A stretch of DNA of 62,874 bases from CAJBLF01 sp964613015 (lineage in GTDB: Bacteria > Patescibacteriota > Gracilibacteria > Absconditabacterales > Absconditicoccaceae): contig CAZTFP010000004.1 in the NCBI GenBank assembly GCA_964613015.1, forward strand, positions 1-62,874. The letters run 5' to 3'. The position numbers and the translations under genes are program-made. The notes under the pieces are model-generated. The model was not told the DNA's origin, ran no database searches, and was given only the letters and a program-made list of their open reading frames with translations. Shown one piece after another: positions 10,513 through 21,386 of the stretch (positions are counted from its first letter, which is position 1; each line of letters begins with the position of its first letter).

Positions 10513-12000
10513 TTAGTATTGTATATATTTTGGATTTTGCCCATTGTAAGGACTCAATACCTTGAAGATATCTCCTTTTTGGATTCCTCTATTTTCAAAT
10601 TCATCTAAGAGTCATTTGTGACCAAGTTGCTTCCAAAATCGCGCCTCTGCCTCATCATTTCCTCGTTGCATCATTCGAACAAGTTTAGCAAATTCTTCGT
10701 TATAAATTTCTCGAACATTGACGTATTGCGCGTCTGTTGCTGAAATGTAATTTTCATTAATCAATACTTCTTTTTCATGATCACTAATATTTCTGATTGA
10801 ACTTTCGATATGTTTTACTTCATGATGAGGAACGTTTTCTATATGATAGACCTCTTGGACATCTGTTTTGTTGAGCATTTCAACAATCTTTTTTAATCGT
10901 TCATCGATACCGAAATGAGTTGCAGCCGAGATAGTAAAGGTATGCTCTTCGAGGAGTTTTTTCGTAATTTTGGTTCAGATTTTTTCCTTTTTGAAGAAAT
11001 CCAAAATCTCCTTTCGAAATTGTGCTTTATATTCTTTGAGAATTTCTTGATCGTTGACGAGATCATATTTATTGATGAGAAAGAGTATTCTTTTTTCTAT
11101 TACCAATTTTTCTTCTTCATAGATAAATAAGGTTATCATCCCCTTATCTTCTCTGATTTGGATCTCTACCGCATTGGGATCTTTGCTAAATTTGGTGCGC
11201 GTATAGGTACAAATTTCCTCAAGCAGTTCTGGTATTTCATTGATTCATTTGTCATATCTAGAAATATCACCAATCATACAAAAAATCCTTGCTTTGAGAA
11301 TATGACGCAAAAATGCGTTTCCCAATCACCTTCCTTCAGCAGCACCTTTTATAAGTCATGGAATATCTATAACATTAAAGTTTGTTTTTTGGACCGTCAC
11401 TGATCCAAGATTTGGTATCAATGTCGTGAATGGATAGTCAGCGACTTTTGCCTTAGTATTGGAAATATTATTAATAATGCTCGTTTTCCCCACACTTGGT
11501 GTCCCAATCAATGCTACGTCAGCAAGTAATTGGAGCTCGAGTACAAGTTCTTTTTTATTTCCCGGCTCACCAAGCAAACAAAACGTAGGAAATTGATGAA
11601 CGGCATCTTTGAAATGAATGTTCCCTACTCCTCCTTCACCGCCTACGACTGCAGTATATTGTTCTCCATCTTTGGTAAAGGTATAGAGTATTTCATCGGT
11701 CAATTTATCTCTTATAAGTGTCCCTACAGGAACATAGAGAATTAAATCTTCTGCATTTGATCCATATTGATCCCTTGACTTTCCTGCTTCTCCATGAGGA
11801 GCTTTAAATGTTGATCTATATCTATAGGTTTGGAGAGTGTTTTCGTCTTTACGTGCTTGTAAAATAACCGATCATCCTTTACCACCGTTTCCTCCTGATG
11901 GTCATCAAAAAGCGACTCCTGCTTCTCTTCTTCAGGTAACTGTTCCATCTCATCCTTTCCCGGACTGTACATTTATGGTGACTTCATCGTAAAAACGCAT
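10513..12000 (-). CDS. obg: GTPase Obg (CgtA)
   Basis: Ribosome-associated GTPase for 50S assembly. 495 residues. N-terminal Obg fold rich in glycine (SGKGGDGTV, GGPSGGNGGKGGSV): about half these glycines are TGA, making this one of the clearest proofs of code 25 here. G domain from about residue 160: G1 GTPSVGKTS, switch region DYPFTTLIPNLG, G3 DIPGLIKGAAEG, G4 NKYD. The C-terminal extension (about 130 residues) is longer than the usual OCT domain and acidic. ATG at 11998-12000; stop TAA. Confidence 0.96.
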
Positions 12001-12066
12001 AGTATTAGACTAAAGATTAAAGATTAAAGCTAGAAGCTCTTTTTCTACTTTACTAAACCAGATAAC

Positions 12067-12094
12067 AAAAAAAAGAGAAAGTCATCCCCTCTTT
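12067..12094 (-). terminator. Terminator downstream of tRNA-Lys
   Basis: Minus-strand stem AAAGAG / CTCTTT followed by a run of T, about 50 bp past the tRNA 3' end. Confidence 0.6.
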
Positions 12095-12145
12095 GTTATG
12101 TTATTAATTTAGACGAACGGGGTTTATCCCGGTAGCTGTTTCATC

Positions 12146-12219
12146 TAGGCGAACGGGGAATCGAACCCCGAACCTTGTCCTTAAGAGGGACCTGCTCTAG
12201 CCAATTGAGCTATTCACCC
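12146..12219 (-). tRNA. tRNA-Lys (anticodon CUU)
   Basis: A cloverleaf is readable: 7-bp acceptor (GGGTGAA with TTCGCCT), D arm GCTC/GAGC, anticodon loop CTCTTAA giving CTT, T arm CGGGG-TTCGATT-CCCCG. The CCA end is not encoded, consistent with the CCA-adding enzyme at 14.5 kb. One mismatch at the top of the anticodon stem. A near copy of the 3' half-acceptor (CCCCGTTCGTCTA) lies 30 bp downstream at about 12111-12123. Confidence 0.9.
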
Positions 12220-12303
12220 ACAATATATTTACCATACACAAAAAATATATGCTGGATGTATATACAAAAATCAAGCAAAAAAGCAATTGAAAATTATTTT
12301 TTT

Positions 12304-14118
12304 TTATTTTCCCTGGGTGGTAATATAGCTTTCTACCTTAATATGAACATCACTCAACGTCTTACCAGACAATGATGATGGTGCACCAAACAAAAGATCT
12401 TCTGCTGATCCTGTTTTGGGAAATGCGATAACTTCACGTAAGGATTTTTCTTGCTGGAGAATCATGATAATTCTATCGATACCTAATGCTATACCTCCAT
12501 GTGGAGGAACTCAATAGGAAAATGCATCTAACATATGGCCAACACTATGCTGTATCTCTTCATCAGAATACTTCATCACTTTGTACGTACTTTTCAAAAT
12601 TTCAGGAAGATGTGCTCTGATTGATCATCCACCGATTTCTTGTCCACACAGTGTGATATCATATTGTTGAGCTTGTATCTTTTCAATATCTTTTCCTTCC
12701 ATAAGCAAATCTATATGTTCTTTTTTAGGAAGTGAAAATGGGTTGTGAGTAAATTTCCATTTTCCTGTTATTCATTTTTTAAACATAGGAAAATCGACTA
12801 TCCAACAAAATGAAATCATATCTTCTGGATACAATTTTAGCATTTTTCCTAATTCTCTTCTGACAATATCTAGTGCTTTATCAGCTATTTCACGTTTCGC
12901 TGCAGAGAAAAATATTGTATCTCCCAATTTTGCATCCATATATTCTACGATATCTTGTGATACTTTTTCTCCCAGAAATTTCACGATAGGCGACTGCAGA
13001 TAATCACTTTGTACCGTAATATATGCTAATCATCCAAGTCCGGCATGAATTGCTAATTTCGTCAAATCCTCAATCTGCTTTTTGGTCATATCTTGTTCAA
13101 CTTTAATACATTTCACGATTCATCCTCTATCAATTTGTTTTTGAAATACCTCAAATGACGTTCAAGAAACAAGATGCGTAATATCTTTCATTTTTAGTCA
13201 GAATCTTATGTCTGGTTTATCGGTTCCATAGTCATCCATCGCTTGTTGGTATGTCATGAGTGGAATAGTATCTGTCTGTAGTGGTCTTTCAGGATAATAA
13301 GTTTTTACTAATGAAATCAACAGATCAGAGAATAATGTTATGATCTCGTCCGCACTGGCAAATGCCATTTCCAAGTCTAATTGCGTAAATTCTGGCTGTC
13401 TATCGCCCTTATCATCTTCATCACGAAAACATTTCGCCACTTGGAAGTATTTACTAAACCCTGACACCATCAGCATTTGTTTGTATTGTTGTGGCGCTTG
13501 TGGTAAGGTATAAAACAATCATGAATGAATTCTACTAGGAACAATAAATTCCCTGGATCATTCATCCGTTCATTTTCCCAATATGGGCGTCTCGATTTCC
13601 ATGAATGCTCTTTCTTCCAAAAATCTTCTCATAAAAGAGACTATCTTACTTCTCATAACTATAGTTTGTCTCGTTTTTTCTTCTCTCAAATCTAGAAATC
13701 TATATTTCAATCTTAAAGATTCTCAAATTATTTTTGCATCATGGATAGCAAATGGCAGTGGTTTTGCTTCCGATAGTAAAGTGAATTGTGTACAATCTAG
13801 TTCTATAGTACCTGTTCTGCTTTTGGAATCGACATCATCTTGTGCTCTTTTGATGATGGTTCAGGTAAACATACTTACTGACTCTTTTTTAAGTCTAGGA
13901 ATCTTATCAATATCCCCGAAAACATCACGGGAAAATTTTATCTGAAAAATCTCTCCATCTTCACGCAGATCGATAAATACCAAATCTCAATGATCGCGTA
14001 TAGCATGTATCCATCATGCAATCGTCATTTTTTTTCATAAAAACGATTCGTCGATACAATTGATGGGACAATCTCTGTAAGTATCTAGAATCACTGGTGT
14101 TCTTTCTGTGCTTGTCAT
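12304..14118 (-). CDS. aspS: Aspartyl-tRNA synthetase
   Basis: Class II synthetase, 604 residues. N-terminal OB fold (TIAGWIHAIRDHGDLVFIDLRE), class II motif 2 (FRDEDDKGDRQPEFTQLDLE), and the C-terminal region with GGIALGIDR-like sequence around 12490 and LLFGAPSSLSGKT near the end. Bacterial-type GAD insert between motifs 2 and 3. TGA is Gly at many positions. Whether it is discriminating or also charges tRNA-Asn cannot be judged; GatCAB is not in the window. The ATG at 14116-14118 is preceded by a leader with an intrinsic terminator (14155-14183). Confidence 0.95.
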
Positions 14119-14154
14119 GGTATATATAGTAATAAAATAAAAACAAATTAAACG

Positions 14155-14183
14155 AAAAAAATCTCCAGAGAGACTTTCTAGAG
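14155..14183 (-). promoter_or_regulatory. Attenuator-like terminator in the aspS leader
   Basis: On the minus strand, 37 bp before the aspS ATG: CTCTAG, 9-nt loop, CTGGAG, then seven T, a good intrinsic terminator. Its 5' part can pair instead with an upstream segment (AGAGAGA...TCTAGA at about 14219-14235), which would act as antiterminator. A promoter-like pair (TTGCAA near 14339-14344, TATACT near 14317-14322) gives a leader of about 190 nt. No gene on the same strand lies upstream, so the terminator is best explained as attenuation of aspS. The usual T-box sequence (TGG-ACCGCG) is not evident. Confidence 0.6.
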
Positions 14184-14456
14184 AGTTTATATCAATGGGA
14201 TATAGTAACCTTTATGTTCTAGAAAAATCTCTCTTTGCAGAGCTGGTTATTATTTCCATTATTTGTAAGGAAAGTAACCATAAAGATTTTTCGTAAACTA
14301 TAAATTTAACACATAGAGTATACTGATTCCGTTTGATTTTGCAAGATTTTTTCCATGAAACGATTTTTTTCTTTTCTTGAAAAACCAATGACTTTATCTA
14401 TATTTACTTTGTCACCTATTCTTAATTATTAATTCTTAATCCTTAATTTATTATTT

Positions 14457-16265
14457 ATGCTTTTTTTCGATTATCTTAAACACCTGGATGTGCATATTAG
14501 TTTCTTGCAGAAAAGGATCAAAGATAAACACACACTCTTTTTGGTGTGATGATGTGTCAGAGATCCACTTTTGTGATTGGATAAAAGCCCCACAGATATA
14601 GATTTTACCATGGCTGGAGACCCCCAAAAGATAGATACACTGATAGATAAAACATGAATGTCCTACTTCATGACCGAGAAATTTTGAACGATGACACTTA
14701 TAAAAAAAATTGAAAAATTGAAGAATGGAAAAATAGAAAATATTGATTCATGAGTCATTAAATATGAGCTGACGCCATTACGTACAGAAAGTGAGTATAC
14801 TGATTCTCGTCATCCAGATGTTATCAACCGAAGCAATGATGTGTTATTGGATTCGAAGAGAAGAGATTTTACGATTAACTGTATATATTATACGAATGTG
14901 CCATATAAGGCTGAATTCACATCACTGATTGATAAAAAAAATATCCACAAATATTCTGACGACGAAACATTTCTCAAAAGACTCGACGACCATTGATATC
15001 TGTATATTACCAACCAAAAACTCCTCATCATCCAAGATCATACGATTATTGCCAAACTTTTTGCTGAATGAAACTTTCAAACAGATCAGATTAAAAACAT
15101 ATTGAAATCAGCTACAGTTTTTACGATAGAAAAAAAGTCTGATACAGGAAAATTATTACGTATAGTCGTTGATCCCCATAAAGGGATTCAAGATAGTATC
15201 CATAAAAAATTGAGAGCTGTAGGTGATCCTGACCATAGATTTACCGAAGATGCCTTAAGAATACTCAGAGCGATTAGATTTGTAAATGTACTTAATGAAA
15301 AGTTGAAAAATTGAAAGATTAAAAAATTGAAAGATTGAAAAAAAGAAGAAAAAATAATGCTGTTTGATTTTGAAAAAACGACGTGGAATAGTATCAAAAA
15401 AAATCATGCATTGGTACAAAACGTAGCCAAAGAAAGAATCAAAGAAGAAATCATGAAAGCATTTACCGTAGGTAATCCTTTTGGTTTTGTTTCCTTGATC
15501 GACGAAGCACAAGTATTGGAACATCTATTTCCTGCGTTATATGCCACGAAAAACATCGAACAACCGATCAGGTATCATCCTTTTGATGTATATGTTCACA
15601 CCCTCCTCTGCCTCTATGAAGTACAGAAAATCAATAAAGATCCGCTCGTGAGATTAGCAATGCTCTATCACGATGTGGGTAAGGTAGATCAATTTGGGGC
15701 TTATGCCGAGGGACTTACCAAAGAAGAAATTAGAGGCATTCTAGCGGGACCATTGAACCATAGAAGAAGTTCACCTGAGTATGCAAAAGCAGATTTTAAA
15801 TCATTATGATTTTCCAGTAAAGAGATTGTTGATATCGCTTGGTATATCGCGCATCATCACACACCGGAAGAAATGATTTTTGCCAAAGAAGAAAATGTCG
15901 AAAAAAAGGTGAGAACATTTTTTAGCGAAGCCGGCTATGAAAGAGCGATAAATGTTTTGGATATTGCTATGGCTGATAGACTAGGACAATACAATCCTTT
16001 ACAAAATAGTTCCGATCTGTCTGATGTAGATAAACTCAAAACCATCCTAAAAAAACTTCAAAAAGAAGAATGACAATTCACCATGAAACAACTCGTCATC
16101 AATGGTTGAGATATCATCAAACAATTTAAACTCGCAGCATGACCCGATATTTGACTATTATTGAAAAAAACGCTTGCGCGAGTTTTGGTCGATATCAAAA
16201 AAAGAAATACCAAAAAAGAAATTTTCGGATTTTTGGGAATCCAAATGAAATATATAAAGAAATAA
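14457..16265 (+). CDS. cca: CCA-adding tRNA nucleotidyltransferase with HD domain
   Basis: Adds or repairs the 3' CCA of tRNAs. 602 residues. Nucleotidyltransferase motif LVGGCVRDPLLG near residue 30 with the metal-binding DIDF pair about 20 residues on; RRDFTINC and EDALRILRAIRF follow (family B and C motifs); an HD phosphohydrolase domain follows (LAMLYHDVGK, HHHTPEE). Two AT-rich repeat tracts (about 14700-14740 and 15296-15350) are read in frame as Lys/Leu-rich inserts, both containing EKLKNGKI. Opening from the ATG at 14457 needs several TGA as Gly; stop TAA. It faces away from aspS. Confidence 0.92.
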
Positions 16266-16281
16266 TAAAAAATATTTACCA

Positions 16282-16309
16282 TCCTTTGCATAAAGGAGGA
16301 GTGTTTTTT
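16282..16309 (+). terminator. Terminator after cca
   Basis: Stem TCCTTT / AAAGGA with a 4-nt loop, then six T a few bases later. It lies between the convergent cca and miaA genes. Confidence 0.5.
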
Positions 16310-16312
16310 AGT

Positions 16313-17269
16313 TTATGATAATTTTCGTACTTTATAGGTCACATTTTCTCTTGGAGACTGAATACCTTCAGCCATATATCTGCGAAATCGACTCCTCTGT
16401 TTTTTTGCTAACTGGTGAGTGGTTATCATAATACGATCTTCCATATCTTTGTAGGAACAGCGTCATTCTAAAAATTCTACGACTTCTTTGTAGCCGATTC
16501 CCTGCATGGATTGTAATGTTTTATCGTATCATTTTTTGAGTAATCACTGGACTTCTTCGACGAGTCATCACTTCAACATCTCTCTGACTCTCGTATTTAT
16601 TTTTTTATTGGTATCTTCTTTTTCACGTCGTATTCAAAGCATTAATAATGGTCGTCTTGGTTGCTGAGAAATAAACGTGTCTGTTTTAGTTTGTCCGCTT
16701 TTGTAAAAAATCTCTAATGCACGCACAATATATCTCGTAGACTTGGGATGTAATTTTGCTGCCTCTTCGGGATCAAGTTTCATGAGTTCCTTATGAAGAA
16801 TCCCGGGTTCTTTATCCTCCTTTCCAAAAAGTTCGTCTCTCAACTTCATATCTGGTGGAATATCTGGCATAGAAAAATTTTTGTACACCGTATCGATATA
16901 GAGTCATGTCCCTCCCACGATCATCGGAAGTTTTTTACGTGCAAGGATGTCAGGAATAATTTTGTAAACGTCATTTTTCCGTTGTCCCGAAGTATATGTC
17001 TCATCTGGATTTACGATATTTATTTGATGATGGGGAATCTTCGCAAGAATCTCGTCTGACACTTTATCAGTTCCGATATTCATATATTTGAAAATCTGTC
17101 TGCTATCTGCAGAAATAATTTCTTCGTCAAAATATTGTGAAAGTAATATTGAAAATTTACTTTTCCCTGTCGCTGTAGCTCATCGGATAATAACAACTCC
17201 ATCAGGATTTTTTTCACGAAAGGATTCTATTTCTTGTTTTGCTTCCAAAATTATGTCTGCTATTTCCAT
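16313..17269 (-). CDS. miaA: tRNA dimethylallyltransferase
   Basis: Transfers dimethylallyl to N6 of A37 in tRNAs reading UNN codons. 318 residues. P-loop RGATATGKSK near residue 30, SADSRQIFKYMNIGTDK, PMIVGGTGLYIDTVY and the C-terminal helical part with QGIGYKE and THQLAKKQRSRFRR are all diagnostic. Start is the ATG at 17267-17269, preceded by four tandem copies of a 7-bp AT-rich repeat (AATTAAG, about 17280-17308). Internal TGA codons are Gly. Confidence 0.95.
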
Positions 17270-17378
17270 ACTTTCAAACCAATTAAGAATTAAGAATTAA
17301 GAATTAAGCATGTTGTCTTAATGTCTTAATAGGAGAAGTCCTTAATAATTACCGAAGGTAATCTTAATATATTTTGTT

Positions 17379-18245
17379 TTATTTATATTTATCTGGATTG
17401 AAAAATGGCATCGTTGAACAGCCTTTAGTTTCACATAACAATTTTCCTATTTTCCAAGTATTGTCTTTGGGAATTAGTATCATTGATCGTTCTTCAGTGA
17501 ATTTCTGTTGATTCTTTATAATCGTATATTCTATTGTATATGAGAAATTTTTTATGCTCGGATTATTGGTGGTGTTTGGTCTTTCTTGGATATTGCTAAC
17601 GACAATCTTTGGTGCGAGAACTACCGCAGAAAACTTAGATAACCAGTTTTTACTGTAATAGGTCTGAAAGACATTAGACTGTTTGAGATGTGCATCTGCC
17701 ATACTATAAATGGTTGCGGTATCTATAGTATTTACTGCATGGTAGAAATCCATGAGTATTTGTTGTTCTGTCGTTACGGGTTGTTCTTGTTTTATTATTA
17801 CCGGAAGAGTTTGTTGTACAGAGGGACTAGCTTGTTGCACAGGAGGAGTAATTCCTGTTGCCGGAGAAGTTTCTTCTTGTACGATACTCCCTGTATTCAT
17901 TGTAGTATAATCAATATTTCCTGTATCTACATTTGTTATTTCGGGCATAGTTGACTGACTTGGAGTATCCGATTTTTTGTTTCTCATAAACGTGAAATAC
18001 AAAGAAACAAGAAATAATATGAACGAGAAAAGAAACAATAAAAGAATAATCAGATCTTTTTTCTTTGAACCATCGACAGATTTTTCTACAAATCAAACTG
18101 TAGTAGATGAAATCTGATTGTTCACCGTATGTGGTTTATTCTCTTTCCTTGGTCTCCCTGGTCAGTTTTTGGTTGGTGTTTTAGATTTATGAGAGATAAA
18201 TTCTTTTTTGGGTCTCCCTGGGCTCTTTTTTTTGTTTTTAACCAT
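17379..18245 (-). CDS. Single-pass membrane protein with two AT-hook-like motifs
   Basis: 288 residues, not recognised as a whole. The N-terminal 60 residues are basic and hold two AT-hook-type cores, SPGRPKK and GPGRPRK (the Gly of the second is TGA). A strong transmembrane segment follows (about residues 70-86, LILFLVSLYFTF region), then a Thr/Gln/Pro-rich linker and a globular C-terminal domain of about 120 residues resembling NTF2/DUF4878-like secretion-side domains (FYHAVNTIDTATIYSMAD...). By charge the basic tail should be cytoplasmic, so the protein could tether AT-rich DNA to the membrane. Start at the ATG at 18243-18245. Confidence 0.65.
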
Positions 18246-18302
18246 ACTCCCTTTTTAAAAATTAAATTATTTCATGGATAATTGACTACTAGCTCTGATA
18301 GA

Positions 18303-19889
18303 TTATTGGGATAATTTGTTAAGTGCTGCTCTTGTCGCAGGACCCATTCGTCACCATACGGCTGGCTTATTTTTGTATCACTTGAGTAATCCTTTGCTTA
18401 GCTGAAATTGATACACAGCATTTTTGGTAGCTTTGCTATAGACGCCATCAATCGCTCAACTATAGAGTTGTAGTGTTGTAAGGATATTTTGCAATGTTTT
18501 GATACCTTGATTATATTCACCATTTTGGAATGGTTTAGTAAATGTATATTTGGGCGCTTTTATTGTGGGTGTTGAAGTTCAAGTAGTAGAGACAGTGTTT
18601 ATTACGGTAGAAGTGAGAGACGATAAAGAATTTTTGAATGCTGTCATAATGTAATTTTTTATATAGGTTGTATATTCTGTATATCTTTGTTTAAATTGTT
18701 GGATATAGAGCGCTTGGAAACCACTATACAACTGATCGCTGAATGTCGTACTTGTTCCATCCGATCATATTTTTGATAATCACGAATCAACTAACACTTG
18801 CATAGTAGTGATCTTGCTTATTAGTGCTGTAGCTTGGTCACTCATAGCAAGAATATTTGTACAATTGAGTTGATTATTGATAGTATAATATTTTGCTTCA
18901 AATGCATCTATTTGATCCTTGAGTGCAAGATACTGGCTGCGATCGTATCGCCCCTGAAACGTATTGTTTAGATAAGTAGTAAAGTCTGCCTGATATTCAT
19001 TTATTATATATGCTTTTTGTTGGCTCAATCCGCCAGAAAGATTTTGAAGTGTTGTATATTTTTTGATAGTAGCATCAATAAGTGATTGAAACGTTGTATC
19101 TAGATTTGCCAACCCTGCTGTTTTTGCGGTTTCTATTTTTTGGATCACATCATCCAATCACGGTATTTTTGCGTTGATGGCAGTGATTGTATCTTCTACT
19201 CAAGAGAAAGCGGTAAGTACACTCTGAATAGTATCCATTTTTTTTTGAATTCCCTGTATCAAAGCTTGATTAGCAGCACTATATTGGAGATATGTAGTAA
19301 GAAAATCAATATTTTTTGCAGCATAGTTGGTCGCAAACGTAGCTATCAATCACTGATATAAAGCCACTTTTGTATCGATAATATTTTTAATTTTTAATTT
19401 TTCACTTTCATAGGTAGTTCCTGAATCAAAGACATTGACTCCCCCAGATGTCTGTAACGATTGTTTATCTTCCAACGATAAAATTTGATTTTGTATGTCG
19501 ACAAAATCTTGCTGAAATGCTATTGTCAATGCTGTTTTATCTTTTTGAAATTGAGCTAAAAACGAAACATCTTTGATTGCTCACAAACATACTAAACTCT
19601 GATACCCTATACTTTTGAGAATATTGAGTCATGTTTTACTAAACGCAGTATATACTTGTCCATATGTTGTATTTGATAATGCTAGTATACCGCTTTCTTG
19701 AGTAGTTAGATAGGTAAGTAGTGATCAAGTATATCGTATGGTTCACGTATTCACTGTCCCTGTAGTTGTCACTCCAGTAGATATATTTCCTGTTCCTGTA
19801 GTATCTCAGGTAGCTGCTTTCGTAATTAATCAAAAAAAGACTGTTATACATACTAATGAAATTCCTAACAATTTTCAAAAAATCTTCAT
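18303..19889 (-). CDS. Secreted peptidoglycan-binding (PG_binding_1) protein
   Basis: 528 residues. N-terminal signal peptide or anchor (KLLGISLVCITVFFGLITKA), a Thr/Gly-rich stretch, then about 350 residues of helical repeats rich in Gln, Thr and Tyr, and a C-terminal PG_binding_1 domain (LYSGAIDGVYSKATKNAVYQ, then GRMGPATRAALNKLS). It probably sits in the cell wall. No catalytic domain is visible. Several glycines including those of the binding domain are TGA. ATG at 19887-19889, 57 bp past the end of... the divergent spacer to clpP (about 180 bp) lies upstream. Confidence 0.8.
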
Positions 19890-20067
19890 ATCACTTTTTA
19901 TCAATAAGTAAAGACAATAAGCTGGATTACTCAATTTTTTATACATTTATTATATAAATTCAAGTTGATTTTGGTTGCTAAAATCACTAAATTACCCATA
20001 GATATTTGTAAATCACCTAAATTCGTATATCATTGATACATGTATTTTACCTTGTAAATTATACAAT

Positions 20068-20652
20068 ATGACACTAATACCTAGCGTAATCGAAAAAACT
20101 AAATGATGAGAAAGAGCTTATGATATCTATTCTAGATTACTTGAAGATAGAATTATTTTTATCGGAGATCAAATTGACTCCCATTTAGTAAGTTCTGTAA
20201 TAGCTCAGATGCTCTTTTTGGAAAAGAAAGATCCTGATAAAGATATTCTTATCTATATAAACACACCGGGTTGAGAGGTTTATAGTGGTATGGCTATTTA
20301 TGATACAATCCAGTATATCAAATGTGATGTTTGTGTAATTGTTACCTGATTAGCTGCTTCTATGGGATCAGTATTTCTTGCATGAGGAACAAAATGAAAA
20401 AGATATGCATTGCCACATAGTAAAATCATGATTCATCAACCACTTATCTCATGAGGTGGTATAACAGGACAGACAACTGACATCCAGATTGAAGCTGAAG
20501 AGATGGTAAAAGTCAAAAACATGTTTATTGATATCTTTGCTAAGCATACAGGGCAAAAGACAGCAACCGTGGCTCAAGATATGGAAAGAAACAAATGGAT
20601 GAATGCTGAAGAAGCTTTGAAATATGGAATAATCGATAAAATCATTACATAG
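20068..20652 (+). CDS. clpP: ATP-dependent Clp protease proteolytic subunit
   Basis: 194-residue serine protease of the Clp machines, full length. Catalytic Ser in AASMGS (about residue 98), His in IMIHQP (about 123), Asp in QDMERNKWM (about 172). By my count 7 of 17 glycines are TGA, including the double K-G-G-E start, PG-G and AG-GTK-G; these match invariant ClpP glycines and fix the code. ATG at 20068, TAG stop. A bidirectional terminator follows. No Clp ATPase gene lies nearby. Confidence 0.97.
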
Positions 20653-20694
20653 GTTTGAGGATTAAAAAATTTAAAGATTGAAAAATAAAAATAG

Positions 20695-20722
20695 AAAAAA
20701 ACTCGAACAATCGAGTTTTTTT
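20695..20722. terminator. Bidirectional terminator between clpP and 20760 gene
   Basis: Stem ACTCGA / TCGAGT with a 4-nt loop, flanked by an A run on the left and T run on the right; serves the two convergent genes. Confidence 0.8.
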
Positions 20723-20759
20723 CTATTAAAAAAAGATTTACGGAAATACTGTAAATCAG

Positions 20760-21209
20760 TTAATATAATAAAGCACATAATTGCTCTAAGATAATGATAC
20801 CCTGAGCTGCCATATGATCTATGAATGTCTGTTGATCCTCTTTGCATTCAACAAATGGATATCCGAAATCATGGTCTTTTGGTAAGCGACTGGTTTGTGC
20901 ACAAATATATGAATATACCGTGCCGACACACCATGCTCTCCACATAAGCTCTGCAGATTCCTGTGTAGGAAGGTCGGCAGTATAACACATGAACTCTTTT
21001 TCACCCCTCGCTCTAATAGAACTGTGGATATGAAGTTTGAGGCCGTGCTTCAGCTGTTTGAAATCTCGCATATTGAGTAGTTCTACCTCATAATGAGGGA
21101 ATGAGTACATACCCCTCTCATTTTTCCTCCACCTCTTGGAGAAATACCTTGGAGAAAGATATAAGTCTCCTTGAGCATCTGCTCCGTAGATATTGGCCAT
21201 AAAGATCAA
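20760..21209 (-). CDS. Hypothetical, probably secreted protein, 149 aa, no UGA codons
   Basis: Not recognised. It contains Trp, Cys and charged residues in a globular-looking pattern and, unlike its neighbours, no in-frame TGA. The ATGs at 21207-21209 and 21198-21200 would leave only a stub, IFMANIYGADAQG. Reading upstream in the same frame gives HKIVVTSVLGSLIFMANIYG, a good signal peptide, but the only start candidates before the TAA are ATT or ATA codons; so a rare start or a sequencing difference is possible. Promoter-like boxes on the minus strand: TTGACA at about 21311 and TATAAA near 21290. Stop TAA. Confidence 0.6.
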   Translation of the reverse strand: MIFMANIYGADAQGDLYLSPRYFSKRWRKNERGMYSFPHYEVELLNMRDFKQLKHGLKLHIHSSIRARGEKEFMCYTADLPTQESAELMWRAWCVGTVYSYICAQTSRLPKDHDFGYPFVECKEDQQTFIDHMAAQGIIILEQLCALLY

Positions 21210-21386
21210 TGAACCAAGTACGCTAGTAACGACAATCTTGTGTTGTATAATCGGTTAATTTTGTGTGTTACTACTATGATTGTAATTTTTTTATATATTA
21301 ATATAATTAAATGTCAATATATAAATACTTTTGCATAAAAAAACAACAGTACATGATTATCTGATATATCAATTATCAATCTATCC

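Noticed and set aside
14155..14345. T-box riboswitch before aspS
   Set aside because: No TGG-ACCGCG T-box sequence is visible; only the attenuator layout is supported.
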